Positions 27,749 through 36,775 are shown, numbered from the stretch's first letter. The stretch is DNA of 64,000 nucleotides from JADZEM01 sp046328125 (GCA_046328125.1 JAXLXF010000028.1:28867-92866), one strand, 5' to 3'. Made by a program: numbers and translations. The notes: generated by a model not told the origin, from the letters alone.

Positions 27749-27934
27749 TTACGGAGCGGTGAGCGAGCTGTTCGCCTTGGAGAAGACCGAGGTGATGCTC
27801 GTGCCGAGGGTCGTCATGATCGTGATCGCGACGATCGAGATCAGGACGATGATCAGCGCGTACTCGACGAGGCCCTGGCCCTTGCCGGTCTTCAGTGCCA
27901 GCAGGTTCAGGTAGTGCCGCAGGATCTCCACCAT
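27749..27934 (-). CDS. flp: Flp-family type IVb pilin 4
   Basis: This 61-residue prepilin begins MVEILRHYLNLLALKTGKGQ, then the G-LVEYALII processing site and the same mature sequence as pilin 3. The short leader, Glu-Tyr after the cleavage Gly and the single hydrophobic helix place it among Flp pilins. Four pilins for one Tad operon suggests either a heteropolymeric pilus or alternative major pilins. Confidence 0.92.
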   Translation of the reverse strand: MVEILRHYLNLLALKTGKGQGLVEYALIIVLISIVAITIMTTLGTSITSVFSKANSSLTAP

Positions 27935-27992
27935 GATAATGCCTCCGCGAATAAGGTCGTGGATGAGTCCACAGATTTGTCGCCTCAGCGCG

Positions 27993-29240
27993 TCAGAAGG
28001 GTCTCTCTGAGCGCTTCATATTCCCAAACGCAGGTGCATCTGGCGAAGTGACGGGGGCCAATCCGAGTGTTACCAAGATAGCCCGACCGGGTACGAACGT
28101 AGTCCACTCGTGCACTCCGGCCGCGAACGACGCCGCCCGCTGTGGCTTCGTCAGCACCATCACGCCGTAGGCGAAGTAGAGCAGCCCGAGCACCCGTCCG
28201 TAGCTATAGAGGTCCGCCCAGACCAGCGGTCCGGTCCCGACTGCCAGCGCGGCCTGGAGCCACAACAGCCAGGCGAAGACGTCGCGGCGTTCGAGCACCT
28301 TGGTCAGGCCGATCAGGATGATGCCGGCGCTGATCCCGACGATGGCGGCCTCCAGCAGCGGGCTGTTGGGCGGCGCGGTCTCGCCGAGCATTGGGGCGTG
28401 CCAGCCGAGCACCAGCCCGAGCCGGTAGTAGGCGCCGCCGAACGGGATGCCGAAGTTGGAGGGCGACTGAGCAGACGGCAGGCTCCCGAGCTTGACCAGG
28501 ATCCAGAGGTGCCAGGCGATGGGGGCGGCCAGCGGCAGCAGATACGCCCGCGCGCGCCGCCAGTCCAGCAGCGCCAGCGCATAGAGGCCGAACCCGAGTG
28601 GCAGCAGGATCGACGGCTCGCGGGCCAGCACGGCGAGCGCGAGCGCGATCCCGGCCAGCCAGTGCCGCCCGCGCAGCGCCAGCGCGATGCCCCCCACCAC
28701 CAGCGCCAGCGCGACCGGCTCGGCGAGGTCAGCCGTGAAGCCGATCAGGACCGGCGGGCTGAACGCGTACGCCAGCGCGAGCCAACGATTCGCCCCGAGC
28801 TGCCGCATCAGGTCGATGCAGGCGAGGGTGCCGCCGATCACGCCGAGCAGGTTGACCGCCAGCAGCGACCACGGCAGGCCAGCCGGTTGCCCGAGCGCCA
28901 GCATCCAGGCCAGCGTGGGATAGAGGATGCGCGCGTAGCGGTACGCTGGCAGGTCGAGGAACGTCTCGGGGTCCGGGGCGCGTAGCATAGGGTCGTGCGC
29001 GATGTAGAAGAACCACTGGCCGTCGTAGCCGACGCCGTGCTCGCGCTTCAGCTCCGGGGTCCAGAAGCGGTCGGCTGGCAGGAAGTCGCCGATGCGGATC
29101 GGGCCGCTCGGGTTGAAGTCGAAGGCGCGCAACGTGACGAACAGGACCAGCGCGTAGCCGGCGACGACCACCAGGGTGGGCAGCCAGGCATCTTCCAGCC
29201 AGGGGCGTGGGCCGGTCTGGCCGGCGGGTGGTCGTTCCAT
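27993..29240 (-). CDS. Polytopic membrane protein, glycosyltransferase-like
   Basis: About 415 residues with roughly ten hydrophobic helices. A first-loop region contains GYDGQWFFYIAHDP, and ADLAEPVALALVVGGIAL and LAREPSILLPLGFGLYALAL follow. Acidic and aromatic residues in the first extracellular loop fit lipid-sugar-dependent membrane glycosyltransferases, but no catalytic motif is decisive. The ATG at 29240 is chosen because GGAGGGAGCC precedes it. It is divergent from the sensor kinase gene. Confidence 0.65.
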   Translation of the reverse strand: MERPPAGQTGPRPWLEDAWLPTLVVVAGYALVLFVTLRAFDFNPSGPIRIGDFLPADRFWTPELKREHGVGYDGQWFFYIAHDPMLRAPDPETFLDLPAYRYARILYPTLAWMLALGQPAGLPWSLLAVNLLGVIGGTLACIDLMRQLGANRWLALAYAFSPPVLIGFTADLAEPVALALVVGGIALALRGRHWLAGIALALAVLAREPSILLPLGFGLYALALLDWRRARAYLLPLAAPIAWHLWILVKLGSLPSAQSPSNFGIPFGGAYYRLGLVLGWHAPMLGETAPPNSPLLEAAIVGISAGIILIGLTKVLERRDVFAWLLWLQAALAVGTGPLVWADLYSYGRVLGLLYFAYGVMVLTKPQRAASFAAGVHEWTTFVPGRAILVTLGLAPVTSPDAPAFGNMKRSERPF

Positions 29241-29489
29241 CGGCGGCTCCCTCCGCTGGGGCGGCGCCCTCCTGGGGCACTGTGCGCCTCGCACATCTAC
29301 TAACTGCCACAGGCTGCGCGGAGGGACGCATCGCTTGCGAGGTGCTGCGAACGCGGGCAGCGTTCGGCGTCATCCGCGCGACGACCGCCGTAGTCAGGCA
29401 GTGTGTGACTGACGTCACAGGAGGTCTCCGAGATGGCGTGCTATCCTGGCGCGGTCGCGCAGCAGGGCAGAGTAGCCGGGGTGGGCACG

Positions 29490-32400
29490 ATGGCGGACGA
29501 CCCATACGCGAGGATCGCGCAGCTGGAGGCGGAGAATGCCGCGCTCCGTGAACGAGAAGCCGGCGCCGTTCTGCGCGCGGTTCAGGCGGAGGAGTCGCTG
29601 GCCGAGGCGCTGGAGCAGCAGGAAGCTACCGCCGAAGTCTTGCGCGTCGTCGCAGCATCGACGACGGACGTTCAGGGTGTCCTGGAGACCATCGCGCGGA
29701 CGGCCGGACGCCTCGTCGGAAGCCAGATGGGCAACTTGCTCCTGCGAGATGGAGACTGCTTGCGCAACGTGGTCTCCTGGGGCGGTGCGCAGGTCGGCCT
29801 CGGCGAGCTTCACGCCCTGACGGAGAGGAGGCCGCCGGTGCGGGCCTTCCTCGAACGTCGCACCATCACCATGTCGGACAGGTCAGATCCGGCGGTGACT
29901 GCTGAGTTTCCCGACATGCGCTACTTCTCCCAGCGGGCCTCGGCTACGGTCCCGTTGGTACGAGGTGAGGTGGCGCTCGGGGCGTTTGAAGTCGGCAGAG
30001 AGCGCGAACGGCCATTCACGCGCCGGGAGGTCGCCCTGCTGGAAACGTTCGCGGACCAGGCCGTCATCGCCATCGAGAACGCTCGGCTGTTCGAGGAGCT
30101 GGAACAGCGGAACACCGACCTCGCTGAGGCGCTGGGGCAGCAGACGGCGACGGGCGAGATTCTCCGGGTGATTGCGCGGTCGCCAACCGATCTCCAACGG
30201 GTTTTCCAGACCGTGGCAGAGAATGCCGCCCGAGTGTGCGGTGCGGTTGATGCCGCCATTTGCCGCGTGGATGGCGACGCATTGCAGTCTGTTGCCGTCT
30301 ACGGTCCTTTGCCGGGCCTGCCGATCGGCCAACGAGCGCCGATAGACCGTACCTGGGTCTCTGGTCGCGTGGTCGCCGATGCGAGCACCGTCCATGTCCT
30401 GGACATGCAGAGTGAGCCCGTCGAGGAGTGGCCGCTCGCGATGAAGATCATGCAGGAGACTGGTCGGCGCCATCGCACGATTCTCGGTACGCCGCTGTTG
30501 CGCCAGGGGCAGGCGATCGGCTCGATTGTGATCCGCCGTCTGCACGTCGAGGCGTTTTCCGACAAGCAGATCGCGTCACTGGAGACATTCGCGGACCAGG
30601 CAGTGATCGCTATCGAGAACGCCCGCCTCTTCGAGGAGCTGGAGCAACGCAACGCACAGCTTCAGCAGAGCAATCAACAGGTCTCGGAGGCGCTGGAGCA
30701 GCAGACGGCCCTGGCGGAGGTCTTGCGCGTCATCGCTTCGTCCCCAGCGGACGTGCAGCGCGTCCTGGATTCGATCATCGACGCGGCTGCTCGTCTCTGC
30801 GAGGCTCCCAGCGGGAACATTCAGCGCTTACGCTTGCGCGACAGTCGCCTGGCACATTGCGCCTTCGTCGGGCCTGCACGAGACCGTGTCCTCGCGAGCT
30901 TCGGCCCCGACTTCTTCGAGAGGGTGCCCGGCCTGGAGCTGACTCGTCACACCGTGACGGGTCGTGCTTTCCTGGAGCGGCGCACCGTAGCCGTCGGCGA
31001 CCTGGCCCAGGCGGTCCTGGAGGAGTTTCCCAGCTCTCGGGAGATTCAGGCCTCGTCCGGCAATCGGTCGGTCGTGAGTGTGCCGCTGATGCAGCGTGGC
31101 GAGCCGATCGGCCTCCTGAGTCTGGATCGCTTCGAGGTGCGCCCCTTCACCGAGCGTGAGATTGACCTGCTGGAGAGCTTCGCCGACCAGGCGGTGATCG
31201 CCATCGAAAACGCGCGACTGTTCGAGGAGCTTGGGCAGCGCAACGCCGACCTCCAGGAGAGCAACCGCCAGGTCGCCGAGGCGCTGGAGCGACAGATCGC
31301 GACGGCTGATGTGCTGCGCGTGATCGCATCGTCGCCAACCGACGTGCAGGCGGTCCTGGACACGGTCGCCAGCAGCGCCGCCCGGCTGTGCGGCGCAACG
31401 GATGCGGTGATCCATCGGGTGGAGGGCGATGTACAACGGATCGTCACCGTCCACGGCGCGACGTTCCAGCAGATGGTGGGCCTGCAAACTCCGATCGTGC
31501 GCGGCCACGTCGCCGGGCGGGTCGTGCTGGACCGGCGGACGATCCACATTGTGGACATCGCCGCGGAGTCTGAGTCCGAGCTCCCTGTCAGCAAGGCGCT
31601 CGGGAGGCGGTTCGGCTATGGCAGCTTCGTGTGTGCACCGATGCTTCGCCGAGATGATGCTATCGGCTCGATCACGGTGTGTCGAACAGACGTCCAGGCG
31701 TTCACTGACGAGCAGATCGCGTTGTTGGAGGCGTTCGCCGACCAGGCGGTCATCGCTATCGAGAACGCCCGCCTCTTCTCCGAACTAGAGCAGCGCAACG
31801 CCCAACTTACCGAGGCGCTCGAGCAGCAGACCGCCACCGCCTCCGTCCTGCGTGTCGTCGCGGCCTCGACGACCAATCTACAGGGGGTGCTTGACGCCAT
31901 CGTCGAGACGGCTGCGCGGCTCTGTCGGGCGGACAGCGCGAGTATGCACCGTGTCGAGGGCGAGACCCTGCGGGCGGTGGCGCATACGGTGCCCGAGCTC
32001 GTTCATCATGTCATGCCCTGTACGCTGGCCTCCGCCGTGGGCGACGCCGTAATCAACAGACGGACTATCCACGCTTCCGAGCCCGAAGCGGAACTGCTCA
32101 GACGATATCCCGCAAGCCGCCTCCATGAGTTCGGGCACGCTACCGAGCTCATCACGCCTCTCATTAGGCAAGACGTGGCGTTGGGGACGCTGGGGGTGTA
32201 CAGGTGTGAGCAACGCCCATTCACAGACGCCGAGATCACGCTGATTGAGGTGTTCGCGGACCAGGCCGTCATCGCCATCGAGAACGCACGTCTGTTTGAG
32301 GAGCTCCAAGAGGCCAATCAGCAGTTGGCCGAGGCAAGCCAGCACAAGTCGCAGTTCCTCGCCAATATGTCTCACGAGCTGCGCACACCCCTGAACGCCA

Positions 32401-33116
32401 TTATCGGCTACAGTGAGATGCTCCAGGAGGAGGCCGAGGAGATCGGGGAGGAGGCGTTCATCCCGGATCTGCAGAAGGTGAACGCCGCCGGCAAGCACCT
32501 GCTCGGCCTCATCAACGACATCCTGGACCTCTCCAAGATCGAGGCCGGGCGGATGGACCTCTACTTGGAGGACTTCTCGGTCAGCCAGCTCGTCCAGGAC
32601 GTGGCGGCCATCGTGCAGCCCCTGATGGAGAAGAACGCCAACGAGCTGGTGGTCGCCTGCCCGCCGGACGTCGGCACCATGCACGCCGATCTCACCAAGG
32701 TCCGCCAGACGCTGTTCAATCTGCTCTCGAATGCCGCCAAGTTCACCGACCACGGACGGATCGAGTTGCGAGTACAGAGCAGACGAGATAGGAGCAGACG
32801 AGACGAGAGCGGACCGGACGGTGCTGTTCTTGCGACGTCCGCTCCTCACTCGTCTGCTCCCGGCTCGTCTGCTCTCGTCTTCGCCGTCACCGACACCGGC
32901 ATCGGGATGACGGAGGAGCAGCTGGGCCGGCTGTTCGAGGCGTTCTCCCAGGCCGAAGCCAGCACCAGATCGAAGTACGGCGGGACCGGCCTGGGGTTGG
33001 CGATCAGCCGCCACTTCTGCCGGCTGATGGGCGGCGACCTCACCGTCGAGAGTGTCTACAGCCAGGGCTCCACCTTCACCGTCACGCTGCCGGCGACCGT
33101 TACGGAGTCGAGCTGA
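29490..33116 (+). CDS. Multi-GAF hybrid-type sensor histidine kinase with five GAF domains
   Basis: About 1208 residues, no transmembrane segment. An N-terminal coiled coil (IAQLEAENAALREREA) is followed by five GAF domains, each ending in the near-identical helix FADQAVIAIENARLFEEL (ends near residues 188, 368, 565, 750 and 922). HisKA FLANMSHELRTPLNAIIGYS (~958) carries the phospho-accepting His. The HATPase domain has LFNLLSNAAKFTDHG, DTGIGM and GGTGLGLAIS. An Arg/Ser-rich insert at ~1094-1130 interrupts the ATPase domain (see 32771). There is no adjacent response regulator. The start could also be 29433. Its 3' end overlaps the opposing gene by 17 bp. It probably integrates several cytosolic signals. 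Confidence 0.9.
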   Translation: MADDPYARIAQLEAENAALREREAGAVLRAVQAEESLAEALEQQEATAEVLRVVAASTTDVQGVLETIARTAGRLVGSQMGNLLLRDGDCLRNVVSWGGAQVGLGELHALTERRPPVRAFLERRTITMSDRSDPAVTAEFPDMRYFSQRASATVPLVRGEVALGAFEVGRERERPFTRREVALLETFADQAVIAIENARLFEELEQRNTDLAEALGQQTATGEILRVIARSPTDLQRVFQTVAENAARVCGAVDAAICRVDGDALQSVAVYGPLPGLPIGQRAPIDRTWVSGRVVADASTVHVLDMQSEPVEEWPLAMKIMQETGRRHRTILGTPLLRQGQAIGSIVIRRLHVEAFSDKQIASLETFADQAVIAIENARLFEELEQRNAQLQQSNQQVSEALEQQTALAEVLRVIASSPADVQRVLDSIIDAAARLCEAPSGNIQRLRLRDSRLAHCAFVGPARDRVLASFGPDFFERVPGLELTRHTVTGRAFLERRTVAVGDLAQAVLEEFPSSREIQASSGNRSVVSVPLMQRGEPIGLLSLDRFEVRPFTEREIDLLESFADQAVIAIENARLFEELGQRNADLQESNRQVAEALERQIATADVLRVIASSPTDVQAVLDTVASSAARLCGATDAVIHRVEGDVQRIVTVHGATFQQMVGLQTPIVRGHVAGRVVLDRRTIHIVDIAAESESELPVSKALGRRFGYGSFVCAPMLRRDDAIGSITVCRTDVQAFTDEQIALLEAFADQAVIAIENARLFSELEQRNAQLTEALEQQTATASVLRVVAASTTNLQGVLDAIVETAARLCRADSASMHRVEGETLRAVAHTVPELVHHVMPCTLASAVGDAVINRRTIHASEPEAELLRRYPASRLHEFGHATELITPLIRQDVALGTLGVYRCEQRPFTDAEITLIEVFADQAVIAIENARLFEELQEANQQLAEASQHKSQFLANMSHELRTPLNAIIGYSEMLQEEAEEIGEEAFIPDLQKVNAAGKHLLGLINDILDLSKIEAGRMDLYLEDFSVSQLVQDVAAIVQPLMEKNANELVVACPPDVGTMHADLTKVRQTLFNLLSNAAKFTDHGRIELRVQSRRDRSRRDESGPDGAVLATSAPHSSAPGSSALVFAVTDTGIGMTEEQLGRLFEAFSQAEASTRSKYGGTGLGLAISRHFCRLMGGDLTVESVYSQGSTFTVTLPATVTESS
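32771..32880 (+). repeat. Palindromic element inserted in frame in the kinase ATPase domain
   Basis: Two 44-bp arms (32771-32814 and 32837-32880) match as inverted repeats at about 34 of 44 positions, around a 22-nt loop. Runs such as GAGCAGACGAG recur within each arm. The element encodes about 37 residues (QSRRDRSRRDESGPDG...), falling between the strand GRIELRV and the strand LVFAVTDTGIGM that are normally joined by a short turn. The reading frame stays open throughout. Confidence 0.85.
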
Positions 33117-34950
33117 CCGCCCCGACCGGCGTCACCCGGTCGAAGACGAGGGCTTGCTTGTCCTCGTAGACCAGCTGCCAGTCCGGCGACTCGCGGACGG
33201 CCGCGATCAGCCCGCTCTGGCCGGCCCGGTTCAGCGCCAGCCGCGTCACCCCATGCGCGTCCAACCGTCGCTGCCAGCTCACGTGGCCGCGACTGACCGT
33301 CAGGTACTCCTCCCAGACCTGGGACGGGTGGAGCTCGAAGCGGTTGTCCACGAACACCTGGGTGTCCGGCAGGCGCCAGGTCAGATAGGCGCTCCAGTCG
33401 GTGTCGTTGAACAGGCGCCCGTCCTTCGGGTGGGTGGCCAGGTACTCGCCGACGGCCACCGGCGTCGTCACGTCGAGCTTGACCGTGCGATCTGGCGGCA
33501 GCGGCAGCCGCTCGCGCCACCACGGCAGCGCCACCACGGCCATCATCCCGAACGCCAGCAGGCACAGGCGGTTCATCGACGGCGAGCCGACCGGCAGCGG
33601 CCCTGGTTGCGGGACACGCCGGAACGGACCGCTCGCGAACAGCTCCGCGAAGCCCCGTGCGATGAACGGCACCGCCACCAGGGACCACCAGAGGATGTGT
33701 CGGGTGGATGAGACGGCCAGCAGCCCAAATGCCAGCAGCAGCAGCCCCTCGCCGAGGCGCGGCCGGGTGCCGGCCCCCAGCAGCACGACCGCCAGCACGA
33801 CCGAGCCGTAGAACAGCCCGCCGTACGCTGACTTGAGCTCGGGCGGGGTCCACTCCGAGCCGAGCACCCCGATGGACGTGCCGCCGCCGTTGAACAGGAT
33901 CGCGTCGCCCACGTACGACGCCAGCCCGATGCCGTACGGGTTGACCAGCGGCGCCAGCCCGCAGACGGCGCTCAGGATCAGCGCACGCTTCAGCCGTTCG
34001 TTGGAGCCGGTCTGGAGCCGCTCGACCAGCGCTTCCAGCATGCCGACGCCGAGCAGCGGGTAGATCAGGATGAACGAGCCGTGCGCGTTCGCCCAGAACA
34101 CGACCACCGCCGCCATCGCCGTCACGCCCAGCACGGATCGGGGCGGATCGAGCGCCGCCCGCATCACCAGCAGGAACGGCAGCACGGCCATGAGCTGGGG
34201 GCGGACCGCCAGGCCCGGCACGAACAGGATCACCGAGAGCCCGGCCATCACCGCCGAGACCCGCGCACCAGCCCCGGCCGTCCGGCACATCCGCGCCAGC
34301 AGCAGGGCGGCCGTCACCGCGATGACCGTACGCAGCGCTAGGGTCAGGTCCACGCCGCCAAGGTCGTGCAGCGCCGAGATGACGACCCGCGCGAGCCACT
34401 GGCCGTCCACGATCGGGCCACGGACGACGGTGTACACCAGCGAGTCGTCGGTCGGGATGGCGCCGAGCTGGCGGATCAGCGAGCCGAGCCGGACGCTCCA
34501 CCAGTAGTCGATCGGGTCGAGCGGGTCCACCGCGCAGGCGAGGGACGCGGCCACCACCACCAGCCCGAGCCAGACGTGCTCCATCGTGGGCGCCCAGCCG
34601 CGCGCACGCAGCGAGGCATCAGTATCGGAGGTGTCGGGCGCGTGGGCCGCACCGGCCGGAGCCTCGGCCGGGAGTGCGTCACCTGCCTGGGGCTGACTGG
34701 CCGGGGCTTCGCGCGCTGGCGCGTCGGCGGCTGGGTGGCGCAGGATCGGCGCGAGCGGCGGCGCCGAGTCAGGATCTGGGAGCCGCGGGGCTGCCTGAGA
34801 CACAGCCGTCTGCCTTCCTACTTCAGCCTTCAACTTCTGCTGCGTTGTTGCTACCGACGGAGCGAGGATCGCCGTCAGGCGGATCTGCTCGGACGACGGC
34901 TGGCGGGGCTCGCCGTGGGGCGCGGTGCGGCTACTGCTCGCGCTCCCCAA
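33100..34950 (-). CDS. Polytopic membrane protein of unknown function
   Basis: Up to 616 residues. The first ~120 are hydrophilic, rich in Ala and Pro and probably disordered. About eleven hydrophobic helices follow, starting HVWLGLVVVAASLACAVDPL, and a soluble C-terminal ~130 residues (KDGRLFNDTDWSAYLTWRLP; PDTQVFVDNRFELHPSQVWE). The WxDGQWL-like first loop (VRGPIVDGQWLARVV) resembles bacterial polytopic glycan-processing proteins, but I cannot name the activity. The longest start is a TTG without a ribosome site; an ATG at 34587 just before the first helix is a good alternative. Confidence 0.6.
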   Translation of the reverse strand: MGSASSSRTAPHGEPRQPSSEQIRLTAILAPSVATTQQKLKAEVGRQTAVSQAAPRLPDPDSAPPLAPILRHPAADAPAREAPASQPQAGDALPAEAPAGAAHAPDTSDTDASLRARGWAPTMEHVWLGLVVVAASLACAVDPLDPIDYWWSVRLGSLIRQLGAIPTDDSLVYTVVRGPIVDGQWLARVVISALHDLGGVDLTLALRTVIAVTAALLLARMCRTAGAGARVSAVMAGLSVILFVPGLAVRPQLMAVLPFLLVMRAALDPPRSVLGVTAMAAVVVFWANAHGSFILIYPLLGVGMLEALVERLQTGSNERLKRALILSAVCGLAPLVNPYGIGLASYVGDAILFNGGGTSIGVLGSEWTPPELKSAYGGLFYGSVVLAVVLLGAGTRPRLGEGLLLLAFGLLAVSSTRHILWWSLVAVPFIARGFAELFASGPFRRVPQPGPLPVGSPSMNRLCLLAFGMMAVVALPWWRERLPLPPDRTVKLDVTTPVAVGEYLATHPKDGRLFNDTDWSAYLTWRLPDTQVFVDNRFELHPSQVWEEYLTVSRGHVSWQRRLDAHGVTRLALNRAGQSGLIAAVRESPDWQLVYEDKQALVFDRVTPVGAVSSTP

Positions 34951-35137
34951 GAGCGCCGGGGCGCGGAGCGAACAGGTGGCTACAGCCGCCGCAGCGGAAG
35001 ATCGGCACGAGCTGGGAGGCGTAGAACGGGCTCATGCCCAGCATCACGAAGTCACGCATCGGCTGCTCGCGCTCGCAACGCGGGCAGGTCATGGTCCGAC
35101 TCTGTCTGTTGACGAGAACCGGGAGGGTCTGTTCCAT
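34931..35137 (-). CDS. Small zinc-ribbon protein
   Basis: This 68-residue protein has a CPRC pair near residue 18 (TMTCPRCEREQPMRDF) and a CGGC pair near residue 49 (VPIFRCGGCSHLF), forming a four-Cys zinc ribbon. No membrane segment is present. AGGAGCGGCAG precedes the ATG. The 3' end overlaps the possible start of the downstream membrane-protein gene. Role unknown; such small ribbons often bind nucleic acid or partner proteins. Confidence 0.65.
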   Translation of the reverse strand: MEQTLPVLVNRQSRTMTCPRCEREQPMRDFVMLGMSPFYASQLVPIFRCGGCSHLFAPRPGALGEREQ

Positions 35138-35316
35138 CTGCCGCTCCTAGAGCGAAAGGGTCACTCCTTTTCATGCAACGACGCGACGGGCGGCAGAGGG
35201 ACGGTGGGCTTCGATCCGATGGTCTGTCCGGGTGACCGGTTTGCCTGAGCGGGCCATCCGTGGACGGGTCCGGTGACCCGTCTGGTGGTCGGCCTGGGCG
35301 GTGACAGGGCGCTCGC

Positions 35317-35544
35317 TCAGCCGGTCGGGCGCAGCTCCTGGCGTCCGCGCGGCTTCAGCCAGGTCGGTGCGCGGTTGGAGCGGCGATGGTCCTCCTCGGA
35401 GGCGGTGCACAGGGCAGCCGCGATCTCCAGCAGCGGTCCGAGCTCGGGGCACTCGGGAAAGTCCGCGACGCACGACTCCACGTCGTCGCCGTCAGACAGT
35501 CTGTCGAGACAGATCGCGAGCACCTCTTCGAACATGTCATCCAT
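35317..35544 (-). CDS. Small anti-sigma-like N-terminal module
   Basis: This 75-residue protein contains EEVLAICLDRLSDGDDVESC followed by VADFPECPELGPLLEIAAAL. The pattern (helix, Leu-Asp-Arg-Leu, Gly-Asp, Cys, then a PELxPLLE helix) matches the N-terminal module that usually precedes a transmembrane helix and DUF5667-type domain in anti-sigma-like proteins. Here only this module is present, followed by a basic tail. AGGAGGGTGATCGGACC precedes the ATG, a strong ribosome site. No sigma factor gene is adjacent. Confidence 0.6.
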   Translation of the reverse strand: MDDMFEEVLAICLDRLSDGDDVESCVADFPECPELGPLLEIAAALCTASEEDHRRSNRAPTWLKPRGRQELRPTG

Positions 35545-35864
35545 GGTCCGATCACCCTCCTGATGATGTAACGCTCGTGACCGAGCGCTGGGGACCGCCC
35601 ATTGGGGCCATCTCGTCTCGAACGAAGAGTTGCAACACTGCGAGCGCGCGCGATTGGGGCCATTGTGCCGCGCAGACTGCCCAGAACGGGCGACGTGAGC
35701 GACGATCCTTGTAGACAGCCTCTCCGAGGCCGGCCTATCATCGGCCCAGGTCAGGGCGGCCGAGCGCCGGTGCTGTGCCGGCCGTCGTGCCGCCCTGAAG
35801 TTCCACTCCTCTCCGCGCCTCTTGACTCCTGACCTTTTCTGGCTGTCGATCCCCCGGAGGTGAC
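35545..35864. other. 320-bp divergent intergenic region
   Basis: No gene is seen. It contains an 11-bp direct repeat, ATTGGGGCCAT, at 35601-35611 and 35653-35663, spaced 52 bp apart (about five helical turns). This could be a pair of regulator sites for either divergent gene. Confidence 0.4.
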
Positions 35865-36575
35865 ATGGTGAGAGCCGTCTGGTTCCCGTTGGTTGGGGCC
35901 GTCGCGCTGGCGTCGGTCACGATCGTTCTCCTGCCGACCCGCACCGACGCCCAGCTGAGCGTGACGATCGCGCTGTCCGCCCAGAACGGCTCGAGCCAGT
36001 CCGGCACCGCCGTCCTCACCCCTGACGGCGTCGGCACGAAGGTGGTGCTGACGCTCAGCAACGCGCCCGGCCCGCACCCCGCCCACATCCATGCCGGCTC
36101 CTGCCCCACGCCCGGCGCGGTGGTCTTCCCGCTCACCTCGGTGGTCAACGGGCGCTCCGAGACGACCGTGGCCGCCTCCATCGCCGACATCTTGAAGGCG
36201 CCCCACGCGATCAACGTCCACAAGTCGCCCACCGAGATCCAGGTGTACACCTCGTGTGGGAACATCACGGACACCTCGGGGCTGCCGTCGGCTGTCCCGT
36301 CCATCGTCCCGACGGTGATCCCGGCTGCGCAGGCGTCCCCGGTTGCGAAGCCGGGTGCTGGCGCCCCGTCCACCGCCGCGACCGTCCAGCCGGTCCCGGC
36401 TGCCAGCCCGGCGGCAGCGCCGGCCCAGGCGCCCCGCCCGGTGTCCTCGCCGTCCGCGCTGCCGCGCACCGGCGAGGCGGACCCAACGGCCGGCCTCGGG
36501 ATGTTCGTCGTGGGGGGCATCGCGTTCGTGGTGGTCGGGGTGGCGCTGCTGGTCTGGCGGCGCCGCTCGCTGTAA
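35865..36575 (+). CDS. Secreted protein with LPRTG surface-anchor tail
   Basis: This 236-residue protein has a signal peptide (AVWFPLVGAVALASVTIVLL). A ~110-residue beta domain follows (SVTIALSAQNGSSQSGTAVL ... GPHPAHIHAGSCPTPGAVVF), in which HPAHIHAGSC resembles the His-rich strand of CHRD/SOD-like domains. A Pro/Ala/Val linker of about 75 residues and the anchor LPRTGEADP + hydrophobic helix + WRRRSL complete it. The tail matches sortase sorting signals; no sortase is in the window. GGAGGTGAC precedes the ATG. Metal binding or catalysis is not proven. Confidence 0.75.
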   Translation: MVRAVWFPLVGAVALASVTIVLLPTRTDAQLSVTIALSAQNGSSQSGTAVLTPDGVGTKVVLTLSNAPGPHPAHIHAGSCPTPGAVVFPLTSVVNGRSETTVAASIADILKAPHAINVHKSPTEIQVYTSCGNITDTSGLPSAVPSIVPTVIPAAQASPVAKPGAGAPSTAATVQPVPAASPAAAPAQAPRPVSSPSALPRTGEADPTAGLGMFVVGGIAFVVVGVALLVWRRRSL

Positions 36576-36637
36576 AGTTGCTGGTCGTGGGGCGTCTCGC
36601 GCTCGCGCCCGGCAAAATGCTGCATGCCGTTGGGGTC

Positions 36638-36749
36638 CGTGGGTTGAAACCCACGTCTACCATCGTGGCGTGGCTACGCCACGCCGGAGCCGTCAACCCC
36701 GTCGCGTAGCGACGGTCCAATGGCAGACGTGGACTCTCCCGTCCACGTC
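36638..36749. repeat. Family B palindromic repeat, head-to-head pair
   Basis: The forward unit is CGTGGGTTGAAACCCACG (36638-36655) + TCTACCATCG + GGCGTGG/CCACGCC (36667-36685). The inverted unit is CCGTCGC/GCGACGG (36699-36715) + TCCAATGGCA + GACGTGGAC/GTCCACGTC (36726-36749). Together they fill most of the interval between the LPRTG gene and the next membrane-protein gene. Confidence 0.8.
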
Positions 36750-36775
36750 CCGAGCTGACAGGGTCTGGAGAGGCT

